The notes under the pieces are model-generated. The model had not been told where the DNA came from, made no database searches, and worked only from the letters and a program-made list of their open reading frames with translations. This document shows positions 26,055 through 34,993 of a stretch of 64,000 nt of DNA, piece after piece. Location: assembly GCF_009674605.1 (NCBI RefSeq), contig NZ_WKJO01000001.1, positions 2,666,001-2,730,000 of the forward strand, given 5' to 3'. Positions within the stretch are counted from its first letter, which is position 1, and each line of letters starts with the position of its first letter. The stretch is from Haloferax litoreum (lineage in GTDB: Archaea; Halobacteriota; Halobacteria; Halobacteriales; Haloferacaceae). Made by a program: the position numbers and the translations under genes.

Positions 26055-26993
26055 ATGAGTGCATTCAGCGCAATCGGTGAAGAAACGGAGAAGGACCAAA
26101 ACGAGTTCACGCCCGGACTCGAACCCCAGCCGACGTGGTGTCCTGGCTGTGGTGACTTCGGTGTCCTCAAGGCTCTGAAGGGTGCAGCGGCCGAGCTCGG
26201 CCTCTCGCCCGACGAGATGATGGTGGCGACCGGTATCGGCTGTTCCGGCAAGCTCAACAGCTACTTCAACAGCTACGGATTCCACACCATCCACGGCCGC
26301 TCGCTCCCCATCGCCCGCGCCGCCAAGCTCGCGAACCCCGGTCTGACCGTGGTCGCGGCCGGCGGTGACGGTGACGGCTACGGTATCGGTGGCAACCACT
26401 TCATGCACACCGCTCGTGAGAACCACGACATCACCTACATCGTGTTCAACAACGAGATTTTCGGCCTCACGAAGGGACAGACGTCCCCGACGTCGCCGAT
26501 GGGACACAAGTCCAAGACCCAGCCCCACGGCTCGGCGAAGACGCCGCTCCGCCCACTGTCGCTCTCGCTCAACGCGGGTGCGTCGTACGTCGCGCGGACG
26601 GCCGCAGTCAACCCGAACCAGGCGAAGGACATCATCGTGGAAGCCATCCAGCACGACGGCTTCTCCCACGTCGACTTCCTGACGCAGTGTCCGACGTGGA
26701 ACAAGGACGCACGCCAGTACGTCCCGTACATCGACATCAACGACTCCGACGATTACGAGTTCGACAAGACGAGTCGCTCGGAAGCCTCCGAGATGATGTT
26801 CGAGACGGAGAACGCGCTCCACGAGGGAACCGTCCTCACCGGCCGGTACTACGTCGACGAAGACCGTCCGTCCTACCAGCAGGAGAAACAGCGCATCGGC
26901 GAAATGCCCGAAGAACCGCTCGCTGAGCGCTACTTCGACGACTCCTACGAGTGGGAGCGGTCCTACGACAAGTTCCTCGACAAGCACAAGTAA
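26055..26993 (+). CDS. korB: 2-oxoacid:ferredoxin oxidoreductase, beta subunit
   Basis: 312 residues. Contains CPGCGDFG (Cys 29 and 32) and GIGCSGK for the iron-sulfur site, and the thiamine diphosphate signature GGDGDGYGIGGNHF through FNNEIFGLTKGQ. No ferredoxin-like delta domain is present, the two-subunit haloarchaeal plan that hands electrons to [2Fe-2S] ferredoxin. Co-transcribed with korA. Confidence 0.95.
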   Translation: MSAFSAIGEETEKDQNEFTPGLEPQPTWCPGCGDFGVLKALKGAAAELGLSPDEMMVATGIGCSGKLNSYFNSYGFHTIHGRSLPIARAAKLANPGLTVVAAGGDGDGYGIGGNHFMHTARENHDITYIVFNNEIFGLTKGQTSPTSPMGHKSKTQPHGSAKTPLRPLSLSLNAGASYVARTAAVNPNQAKDIIVEAIQHDGFSHVDFLTQCPTWNKDARQYVPYIDINDSDDYEFDKTSRSEASEMMFETENALHEGTVLTGRYYVDEDRPSYQQEKQRIGEMPEEPLAERYFDDSYEWERSYDKFLDKHK

Positions 26994-27071
26994 CCGTCCG
27001 ACACCGGCACGTCACCACACCGGTCATCTCACCGGTTCGACGTGACGGATATGCGTTTTCGGATTCGCAAG

Positions 27072-27079
27072 ATATTTTT
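27072..27079 (+). promoter_or_regulatory. TATA-like box for the Lrp gene at 27103
   Basis: ATATTTTT is centred 28 nt before the ATG at 27103, indicating a separate leaderless transcript after korB rather than read-through only. Confidence 0.5.
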
Positions 27080-27102
27080 CTCCCGTACAAAAAGAAACGG
27101 GC

Positions 27103-27531
27103 ATGGAAACCACGTCCACGGAGGGACGCATCCTCGCAGTCTTGGAAGAAGACGCGAAAGCGTCGTACGCCGAGATTGCAGACCGGGCGGGCGTGTCGAA
27201 GCCGACGGTTCGAAAGTACATCAGTAAACTCGAAGACGACGGCGTCATCATCGGGTACTCTGCGGACATCGACCCGAAGAAACTCGCCGGACAATCGATT
27301 GCGATGGTCGGCATCGAGTGCGCGAGTGAGCGCTACGTCGAAGTCACACGCGCGCTGAAAGAACTCGACGACGTCGAATCACTCTACACGTCGTCCGGCG
27401 ACCACATGCTGATGGCCGAAGTCCGTGCCGTCGACGGCGACTCGCTCGGAGACGTCATCTCTGACAAGATTCTCTCTATCGATGGCATCGAGGCGGCCCA
27501 CCCGTCGTTCCTGCAAGAACGACTGAAGTAA
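27103..27531 (+). CDS. Lrp/AsnC-family transcriptional regulator
   Basis: 142 residues. N-terminal winged helix-turn-helix (ILAVLEEDAKASYAEIADRAGVSKPTVRKYISKLEDDGVI, about 9-48) and a C-terminal RAM domain (GIECASERYVEVTRALKEL to the end). Lrp proteins sense amino acids or related metabolites and control central metabolism. Its position just after korAB makes those genes plausible targets; that is inference. Confidence 0.92.
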   Translation: METTSTEGRILAVLEEDAKASYAEIADRAGVSKPTVRKYISKLEDDGVIIGYSADIDPKKLAGQSIAMVGIECASERYVEVTRALKELDDVESLYTSSGDHMLMAEVRAVDGDSLGDVISDKILSIDGIEAAHPSFLQERLK

Positions 27532-27613
27532 CGACCCACGCTTCCTCGCCCTCCGGTTCACTTTCACCGCGGTATCTGAAGGTTCAGGTGCGTCGCCCGT
27601 CTACACCCACCCG

Positions 27614-28927
27614 ATGGCGGAGGAGACGCTTCCGGGGACGGAGACGGACGCCGACGTGGATAGAATCGTCCTCCACGTCGACATGGACTGTTTCTACGCC
27701 TCCTGCGAACGACTCCGAGAACCCGAACTCGTCGGCGAACCGGTCGTCGTCGGGATGGGCTACGAACCGGGCGAAGGCCACGGGGCCGTCGCAACCGCGA
27801 GTTACGAGGCCCGCGAGTTCGGCGTCGAGAGCGCGCAACCAATCTCGACGGCACTCGACAGACTCCCCCGAATCGACGAACGTGCCGGTGACGACGAACC
27901 CCTCGAAGACACCGAGGGTGTGGGCTACTACCGCACGGTGGACCTCGACTTCTACAAGTCCGTCGCCGCCGACGTGAAGGAGATTCTCCACGACTGCGCC
28001 GACGTGGTCCGCGAGGTGAGTATCGACGAAGCGTACCTCGACGTGACCGACCGAACCGCGTGGGACGTGGCCCCCACGGGTGACAGGACACTCGCCGAAG
28101 GCTACGCTCGCTACGTCAAACAGCGCATCGCCCGCGACGTGGGCGTCGAGGCGTCTATCGGCGTCGCACCGAACATGTCCACCGCGAAAATCGCCTCCGA
28201 CTTCGACAAACCAGATGGCCTCGTCGTGGTCAGACCGGGGGAAGTCAAGTCGTTCCTCGCGCCAATTCCCGTCGAAGAGGTCCACGGTGTCGGCCCCGTC
28301 ACGGCCCGCGAGTTGGCGAGTTTGGACATCGAGACAGCGGGCGACTTGGCCGATGCCGACCCGAACATCCTCGAATCGAACTTCGGGTCGCGGGGCCGCG
28401 AACTCCACGAACGAGCACGAGGGCACGACGACAGGCGCGTCACCCCGACGGGCCGACCGAAGAGTCTCTCCAGAGAGTCCGCGTTCACCGACCCGACCGC
28501 CGAGATGGAAGCCAAAAGCGAAGTCGTCCGCGCACTCGCCGCCGACGTGGCAGACCGAGCGCAGTCACGCGGGGCGATGTACCGAACCATCGGTATCAAA
28601 GTCGTCGTCCCGCCGTTCGACATCAACACCAGAGCGCGGTCACTCCCCGGTCCCGTCGACGACCCCGACCTCGTCGAATCGGTCGCGCTCGACTTACTCG
28701 ACGCGGAGTTCGCCGACGAGACGGTCCGAAAACTTGGCGTTCGCGTCTCGAACCTCTCGTTTTCGTCGGCCGACCAGTCGAGTCTGGACGGATGGAAGTC
28801 CGCTGCTGGAGTGTCGCCGTCAGAACGGATTGACGGAGACGCAGGCGAGTCCTCGACTGGCGACGACCAGTCGTCTGCAAGACGGCGGAAGCACCGCGGT
28901 CAGTCATCGCTCGTGGAGTTCGATTAG
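27614..28927 (+). CDS. dinB: DNA polymerase IV (Y family)
   Basis: 437 residues. Catalytic acidic motif HVDMDCFYASCE (D23, D25) and SIDEAYLDV (D138, E139), followed by two helix-hairpin-helix segments (VHGVGPVTARELASL) and the little-finger domain. It performs translesion synthesis past damaged bases. An acidic, Ser-rich linker precedes a terminal QSSLVEFD, which fits the haloarchaeal PCNA-interacting consensus Q-x-x-L-x-x-F. Downstream of the Lrp gene by 82 nt. Confidence 0.95.
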   Translation: MAEETLPGTETDADVDRIVLHVDMDCFYASCERLREPELVGEPVVVGMGYEPGEGHGAVATASYEAREFGVESAQPISTALDRLPRIDERAGDDEPLEDTEGVGYYRTVDLDFYKSVAADVKEILHDCADVVREVSIDEAYLDVTDRTAWDVAPTGDRTLAEGYARYVKQRIARDVGVEASIGVAPNMSTAKIASDFDKPDGLVVVRPGEVKSFLAPIPVEEVHGVGPVTARELASLDIETAGDLADADPNILESNFGSRGRELHERARGHDDRRVTPTGRPKSLSRESAFTDPTAEMEAKSEVVRALAADVADRAQSRGAMYRTIGIKVVVPPFDINTRARSLPGPVDDPDLVESVALDLLDAEFADETVRKLGVRVSNLSFSSADQSSLDGWKSAAGVSPSERIDGDAGESSTGDDQSSARRRKHRGQSSLVEFD

Positions 28928-29056
28928 GGGATTCTCACAGGGTCGAACCCGATGTTCGCGATGATTTCGAACCGCGCGCCACCCGCTTCACTCTCGATAT
29001 CGGTGGTTGCCCCGGAGGGGAGGAACTATGACCCCCGCGCCAGTCGTCAAAACCGG

Positions 29057-30826
29057 ATGACGGATTCGGACACGGAAACCATCTCGGTTGCCGAAATCAG
29101 TGACGGACCAGGGGGAGTGGGCACAGAAGACCCGGGGACGACTGTCGAACTGCCAGTCGTCGACATTCTCACCGGACGAGGGTTCATCACGGGCAAGTCC
29201 GGGTCCGGCAAGTCGAACACGGCGTCAGTGATGATAGAGAACCTGTTGTCGTCGAATTTTCCGGTGCTCATCGTCGACACAGACGGCGAGTACTACGGCC
29301 TCAAACAGGAGTTCGAACTCCTCCACGCGGGGGCGGACGAGGAGTGCGACATTCAGGTCAGCCCCGAACACGCCGAACGACTCGCCACGCTCGCCCTCGA
29401 ACAGAACGTCCCGATTATCCTCGACGTGTCGGGCTACCTCGACGACGCGGCGGCGGACGAGTTGGTGACGGAGGTAGCGAAACACCTCTTCGCCAAGGAG
29501 AAGAAACTCAAGAAGCCGTTCTTGATGCTCATCGAAGAGTGCCACGAGTACATCCCGGAGAAAGGCGGGATGGACGAAGCGGGCAAGATGCTCATCAAAA
29601 TCGGGAAACGCGGGCGTAAACACGGTCTCGGCGTCGTTGGCATCTCACAACGCCCGGCCGACGTGAAGAAGGACTTCATCACGCAGTGCGATTGGCTGGT
29701 CTGGCACCGTCTCACGTGGCGAAACGACACGAAAGTCGTCGGCCGTATCCTCGGGTCCGAGTACGCCGACGCTATCGAGGATATGGGCAACGGCGAGGGG
29801 TTCCTCGTCACCGACTGGTCCGAGTCCATCCGGCGCGTGCAGTTCCACAAGAAGCAGACGTTCGACGCCGGTGCGACCCCGGGTCTCGACGACTTCGAGC
29901 GCCCCGACCTGAAATCCGTCGACGGCAACCTCGTCTCGGACCTCAAAGAGATTTCAGACGAGAAAGAACGCCGCGAGAGCCAAATCGCAGACCTGCGCCA
30001 ACAAATCGAGAAGAAGGAAGCCAAAATTCGCCAACTCGAACGCGAACTCGAAGAGGCCCGTGACCTCTCGCGGATGGCCGACCAGTTCGCGCAGGCGATG
30101 TTCCAGAAGGCCGAGGCACCCTACCGCGGTGGAGAGGGCCGCAACCTCAACCGACCCGAAGAGAAGCAGGCGGCACTCGGCGAGTACGGCGCGGCAGACG
30201 GCGACACGGAGCGTGCGAGCACGGCGGGCGACGAAGACGGCGAACCCGCCACGGACGCGACCCCCGACGAAGTCGCGCGGGCCGTCGCCGCCAACGACGA
30301 GGATATCTCGCCCCATCCGCGCCCACCACTCGAAGCGCCGGACGGTCCGCCGTGGCCCACGCACGGGTTCGACGTGCCGACCGGTGACACCGATGCCGAC
30401 ACCGAAGACGAGGACGCGTGGGAAGCGGCGGCCAACATGGGCGACTTCGAACCCGCCGACCTCCAACCGGCACCGGGTGCCGAGAACAGACGCGACGTGG
30501 TCGACCGAATGACTGCCATCGTGAACGCTCTCGGAGAGGTACACCACGGGATGCTCGAACACTACCGCGAACGCGGTATCTCCGACCCCCTCGCGGCACA
30601 CGTCGCGGCGGGCGAGACGGGCGACCAGCACCTCGCATATGGCCGTAACCGGTCGCTTCGCCGAGCAGGGTTCATCCGCCACGCTGGCCGTGGACAGTAC
30701 GAGTACGCCCTGCCGGACCTCGTCAGCGACGAGTACGCGGACCTTTTGGACGCCGAAGAACTCGCCGAGACAGTCGCTGCTATCGAGAAATCGTTCGTCG
30801 ACGAAACAGAAACCGCCGACGAGTAA
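29057..30826 (+). CDS. HerA/FtsK-like ATPase with coiled coil
   Basis: 589 residues from ATG at 29057. P-loop GKSGSGKS at 46-53, Walker B LMLIEEC (E160-E161), and an arginine-containing RNDTKVVGRI region match HerA-type (DUF87) hexameric ATPases. A coiled coil covers about 300-338, then a long acidic disordered part (390-500), and a winged-helix-like C-terminus (GRNRSLRRAGFIRHAGRGQY). HerA relatives translocate DNA with NurA in end resection; no nurA is adjacent, so the role here is open. The start was placed after a poorly conserved 105-nt extension. Confidence 0.85.
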   Translation: MTDSDTETISVAEISDGPGGVGTEDPGTTVELPVVDILTGRGFITGKSGSGKSNTASVMIENLLSSNFPVLIVDTDGEYYGLKQEFELLHAGADEECDIQVSPEHAERLATLALEQNVPIILDVSGYLDDAAADELVTEVAKHLFAKEKKLKKPFLMLIEECHEYIPEKGGMDEAGKMLIKIGKRGRKHGLGVVGISQRPADVKKDFITQCDWLVWHRLTWRNDTKVVGRILGSEYADAIEDMGNGEGFLVTDWSESIRRVQFHKKQTFDAGATPGLDDFERPDLKSVDGNLVSDLKEISDEKERRESQIADLRQQIEKKEAKIRQLERELEEARDLSRMADQFAQAMFQKAEAPYRGGEGRNLNRPEEKQAALGEYGAADGDTERASTAGDEDGEPATDATPDEVARAVAANDEDISPHPRPPLEAPDGPPWPTHGFDVPTGDTDADTEDEDAWEAAANMGDFEPADLQPAPGAENRRDVVDRMTAIVNALGEVHHGMLEHYRERGISDPLAAHVAAGETGDQHLAYGRNRSLRRAGFIRHAGRGQYEYALPDLVSDEYADLLDAEELAETVAAIEKSFVDETETADE

Positions 30827-30856
30827 TCGCCGGCAACGCGGGGCTTTTCGCTGTGC

Positions 30857-31501
30857 TTACAGTCCGGAGACGAGGTCTTCGAGGGCCGCGCGCGGGTCGT
30901 CGGCCTTGGCGACACCGGACGCGAGGAGGATACCGGACGCGCCGAGTTCTTCTGCGGTCACGACGTCGTCACCGGTGGAGATACCAGCACCGCAGTACAC
31001 GTCCACGTCTTCGTCCACGTTGGCCGCTGAGTCGACGGCGTCGGTGACGATACCGGGGTCTGCGGTTGCGACGGACACGTCGCCACCGATGAGTTCCGGC
31101 GGTTCGACAGCGACCGAGTCAGGTCCGAGCGCGGAGACGGCACCGATTTGTGCGGGGTTGTTCGCACAGACGCAGGTCTCCAGCCCAGCGCGTTCGGCGG
31201 CCCGGACCGACCCGTCGATGTCGGCGAGTTTCATTCGCTTCTCAGAGTGGTTGATGAGCGTCCCGACGGCACCGGCCTCGGCGACTGCTTCGGCGAGTGT
31301 GCTGCCGGTGTGACTCCCGTAGTCGTTCGGGTCGACGTGTTGCGCCCACGTCTCGACGCCGGTGTCGGCGACGCGCGAGATGTCGGCCGCCTGGGGCGAC
31401 ACCGCGATGCGGACGCCGGACTCCTCGGCGACGTCGCGCGCGGCAGTCGCTACTTCGATGGGGTCGCACGGGTACGCCTTGAGGTTGACTAGGATGAACA
31501 C
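30857..31501 (-). CDS. tpiA: triosephosphate isomerase
   Basis: 214 residues from GTG at 31501, which gives the archaeal N-terminus [11 protein letters not shown] with the catalytic N6 and K8. Active-site His is in LINHSEKR and the Glu in VEPPELIGG; the phosphate loop is [10 protein letters not shown]. Archaeal TIM is shorter than bacterial TIM, matching this length. It interconverts dihydroxyacetone phosphate and glyceraldehyde 3-phosphate. Confidence 0.95.
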   Translation of the reverse strand: MFILVNLKAYPCDPIEVATAARDVAEESGVRIAVSPQAADISRVADTGVETWAQHVDPNDYGSHTGSTLAEAVAEAGAVGTLINHSEKRMKLADIDGSVRAAERAGLETCVCANNPAQIGAVSALGPDSVAVEPPELIGGDVSVATADPGIVTDAVDSAANVDEDVDVYCGAGISTGDDVVTAEELGASGILLASGVAKADDPRAALEDLVSGL

Positions 31502-31633
31502 AGAAGAAGTCGCGTCCGACGAGACTAATAAATTGGTTTTCGGGGCCGCGATTGCCACGAGACGGCGTCTCGCGGGTGAATATTCCTGATAAACGTCCCG
31601 GCGGAGTCGCGCCGAGTCGATGCTCGTCGGTCG

Positions 31634-32155
31634 TCAGTCTTTGCGCTTGACCACGTCGCCGAGCGTCGTCTTGGTGCTGCCGCCACCAGACCACTCGGAG
31701 TCGTCGTCGCTCGCACCCTCGACGAGCGAGATGTCGAGTTTGCGTTCGAGTTTCTTCCGGACGGTGTCCGGGGGCATGATGTCGCCACGTTCGAGTTTGC
31801 GGATGAGACTCGCCTTCTCGTTGAGCGACTTCGCGAGTTCTTCCTGACTCATGCCACGCGACTCGCGCGCCTGCCGGATACGCGAGTCGTAATCGGTGGC
31901 AATCTCGTCCATGTCGTCGAACATGTCGCGGCGACGGCGCTTCTTCGACGAGGACGAAGACGACGACCCAGACGAGCGAGACGCCTTCCCACTCGACGAG
32001 GAGGTAGAGTACTTCGTGCTCGCGCTGGAAGTCGACTCGGTGCGGACCTCCGTGCCGAACTGGGCGCAGTCGTCACACAACTGTAGTTCTGCGCCTTCGA
32101 CCTTCACAGTCTTCAGAGAGGCTTGGTCGGAGCCACACATCTCGCACTGAGGCAT
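31634..32155 (-). CDS. multiprotein bridging factor aMBF1
   Basis: 173 residues. N-terminal zinc ribbon with C4, C7, C27 and C30, then a linker, then a Cro/XRE helix-turn-helix (ARESRGMSQEELAKSLNEKASLIRKLERGDIMPP). aMBF1 binds the archaeal transcription or translation machinery. The linker is striking: residues 41-70 contain 19 Ser and 3 Thr, ending in a KKRRRR patch. A canonical TATA box lies upstream. Confidence 0.93.
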   Translation of the reverse strand: MPQCEMCGSDQASLKTVKVEGAELQLCDDCAQFGTEVRTESTSSASTKYSTSSSSGKASRSSGSSSSSSSKKRRRRDMFDDMDEIATDYDSRIRQARESRGMSQEELAKSLNEKASLIRKLERGDIMPPDTVRKKLERKLDISLVEGASDDDSEWSGGGSTKTTLGDVVKRKD

Positions 32156-32178
32156 ACACTGACGTACCGTCCCGCCGC

Positions 32179-32188
32179 GTATAAAAGG
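32179..32188 (-). promoter_or_regulatory. canonical TATA box for aMBF1
   Basis: On the minus strand the box reads CCTTTTATAC, centred 29 nt before the aMBF1 ATG, which is the best TATA match in the window and predicts a leaderless mRNA. Confidence 0.6.
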
Positions 32189-32237
32189 CACGCCACCGGC
32201 CGGTGTCAGCGGGTCGAACACGGCGTCGTCGTTCGGT

Positions 32238-32675
32238 TCACTCGTGGCTACGGAGGCCGGACACACGTCGGGCGACTGGCCGCGTCACGTGTCGGTACCC
32301 CCGACGGTAGACGACGAGATGCGAAAGCGGCAGGAGTCCGACGTACGCGACGACGAACCAGAACCCCTGAGACGACGGGTCGGGTGGCAGGCCGACGGAC
32401 CCGACGAGGAACGACCCTGCGCCTGCCAGCAAGACGGTGAGTGCCCATCGCTCGGTCGTAGTCGGTGGACGCTGTCGGGGATTGTTGGGCACGAACACGA
32501 GGAGATAGGCGACCACACCGACGGGGACGAACGCGAGAATCGCGCCGAGCAAGTTCGGAAAGCGGTGTCCCCGAGCGGCGGCGTTCTGTGAAATCCACAG
32601 CGACGTCGCGACGAGAACCACGAGAGGGACGAACATGAACGCCGCTTCGGACGGCGTCGGAACGATAGAGGGCAC
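32238..32675 (-). CDS. four-helix membrane protein, unknown
   Basis: 145 residues. Hydrophobic segments at about 9-27, 41-61, 80-98 and 107-123 with short loops, then a basic cytoplasmic tail (YRRGYRHVTRPVARRV). Lies 35 nt downstream of the CDP-alcohol phosphatidyltransferase gene on the same strand and could be the last gene of that operon. No family recognised. Confidence 0.6.
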   Translation of the reverse strand: MPSIVPTPSEAAFMFVPLVVLVATSLWISQNAAARGHRFPNLLGAILAFVPVGVVAYLLVFVPNNPRQRPPTTTERWALTVLLAGAGSFLVGSVGLPPDPSSQGFWFVVAYVGLLPLSHLVVYRRGYRHVTRPVARRVSGLRSHE

Positions 32676-32710
32676 ACGACTCCGCTTGTGCTGTCAGAAA
32701 ATAGTTGTTT

Positions 32711-33313
32711 CTACGTCAGGTCGCTCCACGCGCCCCAGAACCGCTGGAGTGCGGTGAAGTGACCGATGATGGCGAAGACGACGAGCAACCATCCGACGAC
32801 GGTGAACCCGGCGATAGTCCCGGTGTAGACGGCGGCGACGAGACCAGTGATGCCGATGAGGGCGAGTCGGTCGGCCCGGCCGACGAGTCCGCCGTAGGCG
32901 CGCCCGAGGCCGACGGCCTGAATCTGCGTCCCGAGGTACGAGGTCATGAGGACGCCCGTGACGGCGGCGAGGCCGAGTGCGAACGAGTCGATACCGGCGG
33001 CGAGACCAACGAGGACGACGATGTCGGCGTAGCGGTCCAGCACGTGGTCGAGCATGTCGCCGGCCTTCGACGAGACGCCCTGCTCGCGGGCGAGAGCGCC
33101 GTCGACGAGGTCCAACCAGCCATTGAGGAAGACGAAGACGGCACCGAGGCCGTACCACAACGGGTCGGCGATACCGAACGCGACGCCCGCCGCGACGGCG
33201 AAGGCGAACGCGATGACGCTGACGCCGTTCGGTGAGAGTCCTGCGGTATCGGCCGCCGAGACGAACGGTGCGAGGAGTTTGTCTGCCGTGTCGCGATATT
33301 GGTCCAGCGTCAT
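32711..33313 (-). CDS. CDP-alcohol phosphatidyltransferase family enzyme
   Basis: 200 residues, about five membrane helices. The catalytic signature D-G-x2-A-R-x8-G-x3-D-x3-D is present as DGALAREQGVSSKAGDMLDHVLD. The family makes phospholipid headgroups; archaetidylinositol-phosphate synthase is the most likely function for this haloarchaeal type, which is an inference. Its start overlaps the Fap7-like stop by 4 bp. Confidence 0.9.
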   Translation of the reverse strand: MTLDQYRDTADKLLAPFVSAADTAGLSPNGVSVIAFAFAVAAGVAFGIADPLWYGLGAVFVFLNGWLDLVDGALAREQGVSSKAGDMLDHVLDRYADIVVLVGLAAGIDSFALGLAAVTGVLMTSYLGTQIQAVGLGRAYGGLVGRADRLALIGITGLVAAVYTGTIAGFTVVGWLLVVFAIIGHFTALQRFWGAWSDLT

Positions 33314-33819
33314 AGGTATTCGATGAAGTCGACGGTTCCTGCCGACGGTTCGCGCTTCCCTTCGGCGACGGCCACGATTTCGTCGGCCACTGCCTGCGGG
33401 TCGCGCTCGGTGGTGTCTATCTCGTAGACGGCGTCCTCGCCGTGGAACTCGACCGCTTCACCGAGGATAACGTCGAGGGCTTCCGACTCGCGGTTCTCGC
33501 GTGCTTTCGCCTCGGCCTCGCCTCGTTCGACGAGTCGTTCTTCGAGTACGTCTGGTCGGCAGCGGAGGACGACGACGCGGTCGGCGTCGAGGTGGTGGGC
33601 GAGGTGACTCTCGACGATACCGTCCCAGTCGCCGAGGTGGTCGCGGACTGCGTCGAGGTCCACGACGAGTGTGTCGCGGTCCTCGTCGCGTTCGGTCCAG
33701 AGACCGTCGTCCTTCACGAGTTGGTTGAGGTGGACGACGGTCTGGTCGAGTGCGTCGGCGACGAGGTCCGTCGCCGTCGTCTTTCCGGTTCCGGGAGTCC
33801 CGGTGACGACGAGTCTCAC
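33310..33819 (-). CDS. Fap7/hCINAP-like adenylate kinase family protein
   Basis: 169 residues from GTG at 33819, giving the start MRLVVTGTPGTGKTTATDLV with the P-loop GTPGTGKT. Fap7-type kinases couple ATP use to small-subunit ribosome maturation and have weak adenylate kinase activity. It overlaps hisC (GTGA) upstream and the phosphatidyltransferase downstream, forming a tightly packed operon. Upstream ATG codons lie inside hisC and would add a non-homologous extension. Confidence 0.88.
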   Translation of the reverse strand: MRLVVTGTPGTGKTTATDLVADALDQTVVHLNQLVKDDGLWTERDEDRDTLVVDLDAVRDHLGDWDGIVESHLAHHLDADRVVVLRCRPDVLEERLVERGEAEAKARENRESEALDVILGEAVEFHGEDAVYEIDTTERDPQAVADEIVAVAEGKREPSAGTVDFIEYL

Positions 33820-34901
33820 GCCGTCGGCACCTCCGAGACGACACGGTTGAGGACTTCGACGGCGCGTTTCGTCTGTGCGTCCGTGCCGCAGGAGATGCGG
33901 ATGCACTCGGGGAGGCCGAAACTCCCGCAGTCGCGGACGATGACACCCTCTCGCTGTGCGGCCTCAGAGACGGCAGTGGCGTCACCGACTTCGGCGAGGA
34001 CGAAGTTACCGGCGCTCTCCCACGTCGGCACGTCGAGTTCTTCGCGGAGGTACTCGCGGGCCCACGTCGCGGACTCGACCGACTTTTCGACGTGGTCTGG
34101 GTCGTCGAGAGCGGCGAGTGCGGCGCGGCACGCAACCTCGCTCGCGGCGAAGGGGGTGTTCACCCGGGCGTAGGCGTCAGCCCACTCTTCGGGGACGCAC
34201 GTGTAACCGACCCTGAGGCCGGCGAGGCCGTAGGCCTTCGAGAAGGTGCGCAGGACAGCGATGTTGTCGTACTCCGAGAGCAGGTCGATTGCCGACGGTT
34301 CCTCGGAGAACTCGCCGTACGCTTCGTCCACGACGAGGAGCGTGTGGTCTTCGACTGACTCGGCCAGTTCGACGAGTTCCGTTCGCGGGAGGACAGACCC
34401 ACTCGGGTTGTGCGGCGTGGTCAGGTAGACCATGCGCTCGCCGTCGTAGGCGTCGAGCACCGCGTCTGCGGTCTGCTCGAAGTCGTCGGCCTTCGACACC
34501 TCGTACTGGATGGCATCGCCGTGGTGGTAGCGAGCGCTCATCGAGTAGTACGAGAACCCGGGTGACGGTTCGAGGATGGTGTCACCGGGTTCGAGCATCG
34601 CGCGGGTCAGATAGTCGATAGACCCGTCGGCACCGGGAGAGACCCACACCTGTTCGGGGTCGAGACCCCACTTGTCGGCGAGGGCCTCCGTCAGGTCGGT
34701 GTGCGCCGTCTTCGGGTAAACGCTCACCGTCGGCGCGGCGTCTTCGATGGCCGCGACGGCCTTCGGACTCGGGCCGTGTGGATTCTCGTTCGAGGAGAGT
34801 TTCGTCAATTCCTCGGGGTCCAACCCGAGTTCGCGGGCGACCTCCTCTGTCCCGCGGCCGGGTACGTAGGGAGCGTGCGCGGAGAGGTCCCGTGGTTGCA
34901 T
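33816..34901 (-). CDS. hisC: histidinol-phosphate aminotransferase
   Basis: 361 residues from ATG at 34901. Class I/II aminotransferase fold with LSSNENPHGPSP, the TPHNPSGSVL loop, VVDEAYGEF (Asp to PLP nitrogen) and the PLP lysine in RTFSKAYGLAGLRVGY. It converts imidazole acetol phosphate to histidinol phosphate. First gene of the operon with the Fap7-like and phosphatidyltransferase genes. No other his genes are nearby. Confidence 0.92.
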   Translation of the reverse strand: MQPRDLSAHAPYVPGRGTEEVARELGLDPEELTKLSSNENPHGPSPKAVAAIEDAAPTVSVYPKTAHTDLTEALADKWGLDPEQVWVSPGADGSIDYLTRAMLEPGDTILEPSPGFSYYSMSARYHHGDAIQYEVSKADDFEQTADAVLDAYDGERMVYLTTPHNPSGSVLPRTELVELAESVEDHTLLVVDEAYGEFSEEPSAIDLLSEYDNIAVLRTFSKAYGLAGLRVGYTCVPEEWADAYARVNTPFAASEVACRAALAALDDPDHVEKSVESATWAREYLREELDVPTWESAGNFVLAEVGDATAVSEAAQREGVIVRDCGSFGLPECIRISCGTDAQTKRAVEVLNRVVSEVPTA

Positions 34902-34993
34902 GGTCGAAGGATGCGGGTCGCGGTTCTTAAGGGTGCGTACTCTGGGCCGATGCCGCCGGCCACACCGCGTCGCTGCCACTCTCGTCTCTTCTC

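Noticed and set aside
24255-26987. A 910-codon open frame antisense to korA and korB.
   Set aside because: It mirrors two certain genes in the opposite strand and has no recognised domain; high G+C with strong third-position bias routinely opens such antisense frames.
28952-29056. Longer HerA-like start at 28952.
   Set aside because: The added 35 residues lack the acidic character of the protein and would overlap the promoter region after dinB.
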